Source: Bacteroidota bacterium (GTDB taxonomy: Bacteria; Bacteroidota; Ignavibacteria; Palsa-1295). From it: a stretch of DNA of 64,000 nucleotides. The notes beneath the pieces were generated by a model. That model saw only the letters and a list, made by a program, of their open reading frames with translations. It was not told the origin of the DNA and searched no databases. Positions 56,874-64,000 of this stretch are shown one piece after another; within the stretch, counting starts at the first letter, position 1, and the number at the start of each line of letters is the position of its first letter. The stretch lies in the NCBI GenBank assembly GCA_030706745.1, contig JAUZNX010000001.1, forward strand, positions 496,001 to 560,000, read 5' to 3'. The translations under genes and the position numbers were made by a program.

Positions 56874-59795
56874 TTGGCCAAGACCGTTCGTACGTCGAGA
56901 TCGAAAGTGCTGCCTGCGAGCGGCAAGAAAGCTATTGTGCCGCAGAACGGAACATCTACTGCTCTCAACCCTCAACTTGCTGCCCCAAACAAGCTTCCCT
57001 CGGCGAAGCGGCCGATTTCGGTCAAGGGCGCGCGTCTGCACAACCTGAAGAACCTCTCGCTCGATTTGGAGCGCAACAAGATTCACGTCTTCACCGGCGT
57101 GAGCGGTTCGGGAAAGTCGTCGCTGGCATTCGATACCCTCTATGCCGAAGGTCAGCGCCGATACGTCGAAAGTCTCTCGGTGTATGCGCGGCAGTTTTTG
57201 GAGCGGATGCAGAAGCCGGATGTCGATTCGATTACCGGTATCAGTCCGGCCGTGGCGATCGAGCAGAAGACCACGACGCGCAACCCACGCTCGACGGTTG
57301 CCACGCAGACTGAGATTTACGATTACCTGCGGTTGCTCTTCGCGCGCGTGGGCAAAACATATTGCATTCGGTGTGGCCGGCTTGTCCGCAAGGATACGAC
57401 GCAGTCGATTGTCGAGTCGATTCGTCAGCACATACGCGAAGGTCAAAAGTTTTACGTGCTCTTCCCGATGCACCAGCACGAGGATCACACACTGAACGAA
57501 GAATGGGACAACTTGCGCCAGCAAGGATACTTCCGCATTGTCCTGCAAGGCGAAGCGCGGGTTCTCGATCTCTCGGAGGAGAATCCAAAACAGATCGATC
57601 CGTCGACGGTGCGCATTCTGATCGACCGGCTTATCTGGCGTGCCGAGGATGATGGACTGCCCTCGCGCATCGCGGATTCGATCGAAACCGCTTTCCGCGA
57701 AAGTAGTGGCCGCGTGATTATCGCCTACATGGATGGCGATGCTTCGACGCACGAAGAGCTATACTCAGAGCTGTTCGAATGTGCGAACGATGGCCTCGCG
57801 TATGAAGAGCCGGAGCCGCGACTGTTCTCCTTCAACAATCCGTATGGCGCGTGCCCGGAGTGCCAGGGTTTTGGCCGCGCAATCGGGATCGACGCCGATC
57901 TCGTTGTGCCGGATAGAACGCGTTCGATTCGTGGTGGTGCAATCGTCTGCTGGTCGGGTCCAAAGTTCTCCGAATACAATCGCGAATTGATCGCAATCGC
58001 AAAAGAAGCTGGCGTGCGCACGGATGTTCCTTACAACTCACTGACGGACCACGAGCGCGAAGTGGTTTGGAGCGGTCATGGGGCCTTCGTCGGCGTAAAT
58101 GGATTCTTCACCGAACTTGAACGGCAGACGTACAAACTGCACTACCGCGTGATGCTCTCGCGCTTTCGCGGCTACACCGTTTGCCCGAAATGTCACGGCT
58201 CACGGTTGCGGCCGGCTGCGATGAATGTCCGTGTTGCCGATAAGACAATCCACGATATTGTCCGCATGACGACGCGCGAGGCGCGCCGCTTCTTCGAAGA
58301 GCTGGTGCTTCCCGAGTACGAACAGACGATAGCCGTTCGCATCCTGGATGAGTTGCGCAAGCGCACACGCTACCTGGACGAAGTCGGTCTCAGCTATCTG
58401 ACGCTCGATCGACTTTCGAATACGCTTTCGGGCGGTGAATCTCAGCGGATCAATCTTGCGACCTCGCTCGGTGGTGCGCTTGTCGGCGCCCTCTATGTGC
58501 TCGATGAGCCGACCATTGGCTTACATCAGCGCGACACGGCAAAGCTGCTCGCCATTTTGCACCGGGTCCGCGATCTCGGCAATACCGTGATCGTTGTCGA
58601 GCATGATGAAGAGGTAATTCTTGCCGCCGATCAGGTCGTGGATTTCGGTCCACTGGCCGGTGAGCTTGGCGGCGAGATTCTGTTTCAGGGAAGTGTGGCG
58701 GGCTTGCTCGCCGATAAGAAGGGCCGATCTCTGACCGGTAAGTATTTGCGACGCGAGCGCGAAATCGCGGTGCCGATCAAGCGCCGGCGCACCGATCCTA
58801 GATATGTGATCCGTGTGACCGGCGCCAGCGAGCATAATCTCAAAGACCTGACGGTCTCATTTCCGCTGGAGTCGTTTGTCGTTGTAACTGGCGTCTCCGG
58901 CTCTGGCAAATCCACGCTGGTTCACTCGGTGCTCTATTCCGCCCTGAAGAAGTTGAAAGGTGAAAGTGTGGGAGCCGTGGGCTCGCACCATGAGATCGAA
59001 GGAGCCGATCATGTCAGGCACGTGGAGCTTGTCGATCAAACGCCGATCGGTCGCACGCCGCGCTCGAATCCGGCGACGTATGTGAAAGTATTCGATCTGA
59101 TCCGCGAGGCATTCAGCCGCACGGTCTATGCGAAGCAACGGGGCTGGGCGCCGGGATATTTTTCGTTCAACATTCCGGGTGGACGATGCGAAGCCTGTCA
59201 GGGTGAGGGATACGTAAAAGTCGAGATGCAATTCCTGGCCGACATGTATCTGCTTTGTGACTCATGCGGCGGCAAACGGTATAAGCAAGAAGTACTCGAC
59301 GCCACGTTGGACGGAAAAAACATCGTCGATGTGCTGGGTATGACTGTAAGCGAAGCCGTCACGTTCTTCGAAGAGCACGACCGTATTCGCCGCCGATTGC
59401 AGGTACTCGATGATGTTGGCTTGGGCTATATGCGGCTGGGTCAGCCGGCTACGACGCTTTCGGGTGGCGAAGCGCAACGCGTGAAACTCGCCGCGCATCT
59501 GGCGGACGAGGCCGAGGAACACACACTCTTTATCTTCGATGAGCCGACGACGGGACTTCACTTCGATGACATTGCAAAGTTGCTCGCCGCGCTGAATGCA
59601 CTTGTCGAGCGTGGGCACTCGGTGATTGCCATCGAGCACAATCTCGATGTGATCAAAACTGCCGACTGGGTGATCGATCTCGGCCCCGATGCCGGCTCGG
59701 ATGGTGGCGAGATCGTGGCCGAAGGCACACCGGAAGTGATCGCGAAGGAAGCGCGGTCGTATACCGGAAAATATCTCGCACCGTTATTGAAATGA
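56874..59795 (+). CDS. uvrA: Excinuclease ABC subunit A
   Basis: 973 aa. Damage-recognition ATPase of nucleotide excision repair. Two ABC modules: VSGSGKSSLAFDTLYAEGQR with signature NTLSGGESQRINLATSLGGA, and VSGSGKSTLVHSVLYSALKK with TTLSGGEAQRVKLAAHLADE. Zinc motifs CIRCG, CPECQGFG/CPKCHGSR and CEACQGEGYVKVEMQFLADM/CDSCGGKRY. TTG start proposed at 56874: the family core begins about residue 47, and the preceding 46 residues are a basic, Ser/Thr-rich extension, so a later GTG is possible. The stop overlaps the lpxB start (ATGA). Confidence 0.95.
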   Translation: MAKTVRTSRSKVLPASGKKAIVPQNGTSTALNPQLAAPNKLPSAKRPISVKGARLHNLKNLSLDLERNKIHVFTGVSGSGKSSLAFDTLYAEGQRRYVESLSVYARQFLERMQKPDVDSITGISPAVAIEQKTTTRNPRSTVATQTEIYDYLRLLFARVGKTYCIRCGRLVRKDTTQSIVESIRQHIREGQKFYVLFPMHQHEDHTLNEEWDNLRQQGYFRIVLQGEARVLDLSEENPKQIDPSTVRILIDRLIWRAEDDGLPSRIADSIETAFRESSGRVIIAYMDGDASTHEELYSELFECANDGLAYEEPEPRLFSFNNPYGACPECQGFGRAIGIDADLVVPDRTRSIRGGAIVCWSGPKFSEYNRELIAIAKEAGVRTDVPYNSLTDHEREVVWSGHGAFVGVNGFFTELERQTYKLHYRVMLSRFRGYTVCPKCHGSRLRPAAMNVRVADKTIHDIVRMTTREARRFFEELVLPEYEQTIAVRILDELRKRTRYLDEVGLSYLTLDRLSNTLSGGESQRINLATSLGGALVGALYVLDEPTIGLHQRDTAKLLAILHRVRDLGNTVIVVEHDEEVILAADQVVDFGPLAGELGGEILFQGSVAGLLADKKGRSLTGKYLRREREIAVPIKRRRTDPRYVIRVTGASEHNLKDLTVSFPLESFVVVTGVSGSGKSTLVHSVLYSALKKLKGESVGAVGSHHEIEGADHVRHVELVDQTPIGRTPRSNPATYVKVFDLIREAFSRTVYAKQRGWAPGYFSFNIPGGRCEACQGEGYVKVEMQFLADMYLLCDSCGGKRYKQEVLDATLDGKNIVDVLGMTVSEAVTFFEEHDRIRRRLQVLDDVGLGYMRLGQPATTLSGGEAQRVKLAAHLADEAEEHTLFIFDEPTTGLHFDDIAKLLAALNALVERGHSVIAIEHNLDVIKTADWVIDLGPDAGSDGGEIVAEGTPEVIAKEARSYTGKYLAPLLK

Positions 59796-60973
59796 CCCGT
59801 ACCATCATGCTCATTGCCGGAGAAGCCTCCGGTGACAGAATCGCGTCGCGGGCCGTGCGTGCGGTGAATGCACTTGCACGCGAGCGTGGCATCGAGGTGA
59901 GTATCTTTGGTATTGCTGGCGATGAATCTTTGGCAGAAGGAGTCGAGTGCCTCTACAATGCTCGCGAGATGTCGGTCGTGGGGTTTGTCGAAGTTGCACG
60001 GCGGTTTCGGTTCTTTCGAAATGTGTTGCGAGAGATGACGGAGTTGCTCGACACACGACGCCCGGATGTCTTACTTCTCATCGATTATCCCGGCTTTAAT
60101 ATTCGTCTCGCCCGCGAAGCAAAGAAGCGCGGCATTCGGGTTGTCTATTATGTGAGTCCGCAAGTGTGGGCATGGCATGCTTCGCGCATCGAAGTGTTGA
60201 AGCAAGTCGTCGATGAGATGTTGGTCGTGTTTCCGTTCGAGGAGAAGCTCTATCGGGATTACGGACTCGCAAACGCGCATTTCATCGGCCATCCGCTTGT
60301 CGAGCGGATCGAAGAGGAGCGTTCGGCATTCCGCTCTCGTGAAGAGTTCGCCAGGGCATACGGGCTCGATGCAACAAAAGACTGGCTGCTCGTATTCTCC
60401 GGCAGCCGAACGGAAGAGGTGCGACGCTTCCTTCCAACGATGGCGCGGGCCGCCAATGTATTTGTTGCGCGTCATAACTTCTTGCCAATTCTGGTCGAGT
60501 CAGAAGCGATCGAGGAGTTTCGATACGACCTATCGGTCGAATCCGACCCATCAGACCGATCCACGAAGCTGATACGCTTCCGCGATGCAAAGGCCACGCA
60601 CGAACTAATGTCCCACGCAACGCTCGGTATCCTCAAGAGCGGGACGACGACGCTCGAAGCGGCCTTGCTCGGGTTGCCTGGCGTTATCTGCTACAAGACG
60701 CATCCCATATCCTTCGCGATCGGAAAGCGGCTCGTGAAGCTGCCGTATGTTGGACTTGCGAATATCGTACTCGGGCGAAAACTCTATCCGGAACTTCTGC
60801 AGAAGGACATGTCTGTCGAACAAATCGTAACCGAACTGGACGAAATATTGGCGCGCGCCGATGATTTTCGCCGATCGTTGCAGGGGCTTGCCGACACTTT
60901 ACGCGGACCCGCGCATCGTGATCAATGGCCCGGACCTTCGCGGCGCGTCGCGGAAACTTTGCTTGCATCATGA
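59792..60973 (+). CDS. lpxB: Lipid-A-disaccharide synthase
   Basis: 393 aa GT19 enzyme joining UDP-diacylglucosamine and lipid X. LIAGEASGDRIASRAVRAVN, SVVGFVEVARRF, LIDYPGFNIRLA, YYVSPQVWAWHASRI, LPILVESE, GTTTLEAALLGLPGVICYKT. Residues about 244-259 (RYDLSVESDPSDRSTK) are written by a 9-bp repeat array, so the loop is likely an in-frame insertion. Overlaps uvrA (4 bp) and the DUF374 gene (4 bp). Confidence 0.94.
   Translation: MTRTIMLIAGEASGDRIASRAVRAVNALARERGIEVSIFGIAGDESLAEGVECLYNAREMSVVGFVEVARRFRFFRNVLREMTELLDTRRPDVLLLIDYPGFNIRLAREAKKRGIRVVYYVSPQVWAWHASRIEVLKQVVDEMLVVFPFEEKLYRDYGLANAHFIGHPLVERIEEERSAFRSREEFARAYGLDATKDWLLVFSGSRTEEVRRFLPTMARAANVFVARHNFLPILVESEAIEEFRYDLSVESDPSDRSTKLIRFRDAKATHELMSHATLGILKSGTTTLEAALLGLPGVICYKTHPISFAIGKRLVKLPYVGLANIVLGRKLYPELLQKDMSVEQIVTELDEILARADDFRRSLQGLADTLRGPAHRDQWPGPSRRVAETLLAS
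60522..60566. repeat. Nonamer array inside lpxB
   Basis: Five 9-bp units (gatacgacc, tatcggtcg, aatccgacc, catcagacc, gatccacga), consensus n-A-T-n-n-G-A-C-C, same family and phase as 33137-33217. Being a multiple of three it keeps the reading frame. Confidence 0.75.
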
Positions 60974-61536
60974 TCGAACGGCTGCTGCCATTCGGCGCGA
61001 CAATTCTTGCACGGACGCTCCGCTTCCGCTGGAGCGGCGAGACCTTGCCCGAACGTAGCATCGTCATGTTCTGGCATGGGAAAATGCTCGCGGGATGGTA
61101 CGCCGTCCGCACGCGAGCACCGGTCGCGCTGGTCAGTCGAAGCAAGGACGGGCAACTCTTATCCAGTGTTCTCGTGCGTTGGGGTTACCAGCTTGCTCGC
61201 GGCTCGACCGGCAAGCGTGGCCGCGAAGCACTCGACGTGGCAATACGAATGCTGAATGAAGGTGAAGCAGACACGCTTGCCATTACACCGGATGGTCCTC
61301 GCGGGCCACGACACATCTTTAAGCGCGGTGCGTTTATCGCCGCAAGAGAGGCGGATGTGCCACTGTATATGCTTACGATTCGCTATCGTTGGCGTACAGT
61401 TCTCACAAAGAGTTGGGACCGGTTCGAGGTGCCGTTGCCATTTTCAAGAGTGGAGATTCAGGTTGACCGAGTTCCAGCAACAAACGAATTGGACGATGCG
61501 ACGCTTGAACGAGCATCGCTTTCTTTTGCCGAATGA
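60970..61536 (+). CDS. DUF374 lysophospholipid acyltransferase-like protein
   Basis: 188 aa from ATG 60970 (ATGA overlap with lpxB). DUF374 motifs: IVMFWHGKMLAGWYAVRTRA, LVSRSKDGQLLSSVLVRWGY, GREALDVAIRML, ITPDGPRGPRHIFKRGAFIA. This family is related to LPLAT/LpxL acyltransferases and is found in lipid A clusters where it is thought to add an acyl or modify Kdo-lipid A. Active-site order (His in WHG rather than HX4D) is as in other DUF374 members. Confidence 0.85.
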   Translation: MIERLLPFGATILARTLRFRWSGETLPERSIVMFWHGKMLAGWYAVRTRAPVALVSRSKDGQLLSSVLVRWGYQLARGSTGKRGREALDVAIRMLNEGEADTLAITPDGPRGPRHIFKRGAFIAAREADVPLYMLTIRYRWRTVLTKSWDRFEVPLPFSRVEIQVDRVPATNELDDATLERASLSFAE

Positions 61537-62552
61537 CCGCGATCTTCGATTATCTGAATCCATACGCGTATGCGATGCGCCTGCGTCGCTGGTTCTATGA
61601 ACGCGGGCTATTGAAAGCGTCCCATCCCGGCGTTCCGGTCATCAGTGTTGGAAATCTCTCACTGGGCGGGACCGGCAAATCGCCGATGGTCTTGCTCGTT
61701 GCACACTATCTCACGCAGAAACGCCAACGGCGCGTTGCCATTGTTTCGCGAGGATACAAACGGCGTTCGAAGGGCCTCGTTGTAGTCAGCGATGCTCGTC
61801 GCATCCTGGCTTCGATCGAAGATTCTGGCGATGAAGCGCAAATGCTCGCGCAGTCGCTGCCTGGCACTATCGTTATTGTGAGCGAGGATCGCCTTCGTGG
61901 TGCGCTCGAAGCAAAACGACTCGGTGCCAATGTGATCCTTCTCGATGACGGCTTTCAGCATCAGCGCTTGCAGCGCGATTTGGATATCGTGCTGATCGAT
62001 GCGGAGCGTCCGCTTTCTGCGGTCATTCCGTTTGGCCGATTTCGAGAGCCGTTCAGTGCCGTGCGTGCGGCTGGTGCGATTGCGTTTACGAATGCCAGCG
62101 ATAAGTCACGGCTTCGAGACTATTGGGAGCGGCTGAAGCCCTATGCGAATACGAATGTTGTTGTCGCAGCAATTCACGCGATTCCGATCGCACTTGAATC
62201 TTTGAGGGACGGTGAGCAGCTTCCGCTTGCAGCAATACGCGCGAAACGGGTTTTGGCGCTCTCCGGTATTGCTTCGCCCGCGCGCTTTCATCGAATGCTC
62301 GAGTCGTTGGGCGCCGAAGTTATTTCGCGCTCGCTCGGCGATCACGCAGAGTATTCTCAGGCGTTGGCGCGATCGCTCGTGAGCGATGCGGAACGCTCGG
62401 GCGCTCAACTGTTAGTCACGACCATGAAGGATGCGGTCAAAAGCCGTGGATATTTCGGGCAATCGTCCCTGCCCGTTCTTGTTCTCAAGCAAGAACTTGA
62501 ATTCTTGAGTGGTGAGCAGAGTTTGTACGACTCCATCGATCGAATCTTATGA
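61533..62552 (+). CDS. lpxK: Tetraacyldisaccharide 4'-kinase
   Basis: 339 aa. P-loop ISVGNLSLGGTGKSPMVLLV, VAIVSRGYKRRSKGLVVV, GDEAQMLAQSLPGTIVIV, ILLDDGFQHQRLQRDLDIVL, IPFGRFREP and the C-terminal LLVTTMKDAVKSRGYF. Phosphorylates the 4'-position of the lipid A precursor at the inner membrane. Coupled to its neighbours by ATGA overlaps at both ends. Confidence 0.94.
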   Translation: MTAIFDYLNPYAYAMRLRRWFYERGLLKASHPGVPVISVGNLSLGGTGKSPMVLLVAHYLTQKRQRRVAIVSRGYKRRSKGLVVVSDARRILASIEDSGDEAQMLAQSLPGTIVIVSEDRLRGALEAKRLGANVILLDDGFQHQRLQRDLDIVLIDAERPLSAVIPFGRFREPFSAVRAAGAIAFTNASDKSRLRDYWERLKPYANTNVVVAAIHAIPIALESLRDGEQLPLAAIRAKRVLALSGIASPARFHRMLESLGAEVISRSLGDHAEYSQALARSLVSDAERSGAQLLVTTMKDAVKSRGYFGQSSLPVLVLKQELEFLSGEQSLYDSIDRIL

Positions 62553-63274
62553 TGCTAACCATCGGTCTTTCCTACGCACCCGAATCGAACGAGAAGTACA
62601 ATTTCTATCGAGACGCGATACGGGCTGCCGCCGGGCGTCTGGAGGAAGACGTTACGCTGATCGATCTTTCGGCGCATCCGAATCGGCTCGGCGAGTGTGA
62701 TGGCGTTCTCTTTACCGGCGGGGCGGACATCGATCCGGCCCGATATGGAAAACAAGCCGAAGAGCAGCTCTGTAAGGACATTGATGATGCTCGCGATCAG
62801 GCCGAGTTCGATCTGGCATCAAACGTCGAGGAGAAGCGTATTCCAACTCTCGGCATTTGTCGTGGGCTGCAACTCTTGAACGTGCATCGCGGTGGAACAC
62901 TCGTGACCGACATCGAAACGTTTGGTGGAAGAAGTCACAGCAAGTTGGATGGCTATGACCAGCGGCATCGTGTTAAGGTCGAGCCAGGATCGTATCTAAG
63001 CGGTATTCTTCGCACGCGTGAAGGTGAGATCAATTCGGCTCACCACCAAGCGGCCGAGCGTCCCGGCGATGGTCTTCTTGTGACCGCTCGCGCGGAAGAA
63101 GATGGCACCATTGAAGCGCTCGAATGGGCCGATCCAACCGGAAAACCGTTCTTTCTTGCCGTGCAATGGCATCCCGAGCGAATGGATTTCAGTGAGCGGT
63201 TCGCCGGTCAGGTCTTTGAGTCCTTCCTGTGGGAAGTAGCGGCACACAAGGCGCTTCGAGCACGGACCGCGTAG
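62549..63274 (+). CDS. Gamma-glutamyl-gamma-aminobutyrate hydrolase-like class I glutamine amidotransferase (peptidase C26)
   Basis: 241 aa. Nucleophile Cys in PTLGICRGLQLLNVHRGGTL, catalytic His/Glu in FLAVQWHPERMDF, and VLFTGGADIDPARYG. PuuD-type enzymes cleave gamma-glutamyl-GABA in putrescine use; other members act on different gamma-glutamyl amides. Its place behind lpxK is through an ATGA overlap and looks like shared transcription rather than shared pathway. Confidence 0.85.
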   Translation: MMLTIGLSYAPESNEKYNFYRDAIRAAAGRLEEDVTLIDLSAHPNRLGECDGVLFTGGADIDPARYGKQAEEQLCKDIDDARDQAEFDLASNVEEKRIPTLGICRGLQLLNVHRGGTLVTDIETFGGRSHSKLDGYDQRHRVKVEPGSYLSGILRTREGEINSAHHQAAERPGDGLLVTARAEEDGTIEALEWADPTGKPFFLAVQWHPERMDFSERFAGQVFESFLWEVAAHKALRARTA

Positions 63275-63318
63275 CTATATCGAATGAGTCTTTTTTTCCG
63301 GGAGCGCGTTATCAAAAC

Positions 63319-64000
63319 ATGACTCGCGATCTCGATACTGCGTTTGGCGTGCGGCCGCTCGTGCTCGATGGTGCCCTAGGCACAGAGCTCGAAGGCCGTG
63401 GCGTGAAAACGCACGGCAAGAGCTGGACCGCCCGTGGACTCATCACCCATCCCGATCTCATCTATCGCGTTCACAAAGATTATCTTTGGGAAGGCGCGGA
63501 CATAATCACCGCCAACACATTCCGCACGAACCCTCGCGCCCTCAAAGGCACCGGGATGGATGCCGAAGCGCTCACGAAGAAAGCGGTCCGCATCGCGCGC
63601 CGAGCACGGCGTGAAAAAAACCGTGGGATGCAGGTCGCGGGATCGATCGCGCCGGTCGAAGATTGTTTCTCGCCGGAGTTGGTGCCGGCCAGCGACGCTG
63701 CGCTTATCGAAGAACATCGTGTCATGGCGCGATGGCTTGATGAAGCAAGAGTCGATATTATTTTGATCGAGACGATGAACTCGATTCGCGAGGCGCTGTG
63801 CGCGCTCGCGGCAGCGAAAGCGGAATCCAATAAATATGTATGGGTTTCGCTTGTACCCAAAGATGGCGAGACGATGCTCGATGGCACGCCGCTCGATTAT
63901 GCGGTCAAACGTCTGGCCGAAGGCGGGGCGCACTTAGTCGCGCTGAATTGTGCGCCGCTTTCGGTCATCATGGATGCGCTGCCAATTTTTTCGAAAGCGG
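63319..64000 (+). CDS. Homocysteine S-methyltransferase family protein (3' end outside window)
   Basis: 227 codons visible from ATG 63319, then cut by the window end. Hcy-binding barrel: PLVLDGALGTELEGRGVKTH, PDLIYRVHKDYLWEGADIIT, ANTFRTNPRAL, QVAGSIAPVEDCFSPELV, ILIETMNSIREALCAL, and ALNCAPLSVIMDAL with the first zinc-ligand Cys region (GxNC type). The GG-CC zinc motif would lie further right. Either a stand-alone MmuM/BHMT-like enzyme or the N-terminal module of MetH; not resolvable here. Starts 44 bp after the peptidase C26 gene. Confidence 0.85.
   Translation, partial: MTRDLDTAFGVRPLVLDGALGTELEGRGVKTHGKSWTARGLITHPDLIYRVHKDYLWEGADIITANTFRTNPRALKGTGMDAEALTKKAVRIARRARREKNRGMQVAGSIAPVEDCFSPELVPASDAALIEEHRVMARWLDEARVDIILIETMNSIREALCALAAAKAESNKYVWVSLVPKDGETMLDGTPLDYAVKRLAEGGAHLVALNCAPLSVIMDALPIFSKA

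Noticed and set aside
1-64000. CRISPR array, tRNA or rRNA genes
   Set aside because: No spaced identical repeats of CRISPR type and no tRNA/rRNA landmark sequences were found by reading; short tandem arrays have 7- or 9-bp periods and no spacers.

Overview
The window (about 54% G+C by eye, with no rRNA, tRNA or CRISPR seen) looks like chromosome from a Gram-negative member of the Bacteroidota/Chlorobiota (FCB) group, perhaps near Kapabacteria, Ignavibacteria or Chlorobi. The basis is several secreted proteins with Por/type IX (T9SS)-style C-terminal modules, a DUF2723/GT117 glycosyltransferase, lipid A genes (lpxB, lpxK) and many lipoproteins. The phylum is an inference; no marker gene was compared with a database.

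Layout. 1-2.4 kb: thiamine genes (TenI-like, ThiE, ThiF/MoeB with rhodanese) chained by ATGA overlaps. 2.3-10.4 kb (minus): a CusF-like lipoprotein, two ABC-2 permeases and their ATPase, a 58-aa two-helix membrane protein, a large hybrid histidine kinase and a response regulator with a C-terminal membrane anchor. 10.7-20.2 kb: secreted, outer-membrane and lipoprotein genes around a lipoate ligase-like gene and panB. 20.7-24.1 kb (minus): an accessory island in which one almost identical N-terminal module (about 69 residues, about 200 bp) heads two different proteins, one ending in a muramidase domain and one in an unknown helical domain, plus a third short copy. Each is followed at once by a secreted, lipoprotein or small membrane protein. 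This reads as a polymorphic effector/immunity locus and is the best candidate here for an undescribed system. 24.4-28.0 kb: a surface protein with tail-fibre-like repeats, a tandem pair of T9SS-type secreted paralogues and an ECF sigma factor. 28.5-43.8 kb: DoxX, GT39-like transferase, pyrophosphatase, ABC exporter, DnaJ-TPR protein, EtfBA, and a glycan group (PGI/PMI isomerase, GT117, heparinase-like lyase, flippase, methyltransferase). 43.9-50.0 kb: rubrerythrin with a GlpC-like Fe-S protein, HutI, a soluble GAF histidine kinase and RodA. 50.0-54.6 kb (minus): a defence patch with two toxin-antitoxin pairs (one toxin broken by an in-frame amber codon), a type II restriction-modification set with a MIG-type mismatch glycosylase, and a frameshifted DNA-methyltransferase relic. 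54.7-64 kb: MCE protein, phosphoesterase lipoprotein, then uvrA-lpxB-DUF374-lpxK-peptidase C26 joined by ATGA overlaps, and a homocysteine methyltransferase-type gene cut by the window end.

Across the whole window lie degenerate short tandem arrays with a 7-bp period (at least a dozen, in several unrelated sequence families) and a 9-bp period (four). They sit at gene edges: on stop codons, directly before start codons, or inside N-terminal coding sequence, where they write signal peptides (hybrid kinase, a lipoprotein), a PanB N-terminal extension, a HutI insertion and, with 9-bp units, a stretch of LpxB. They resemble the heptanucleotide STRR repeats known from cyanobacteria in period and degeneracy, and appear to shape start sites and protein termini here.
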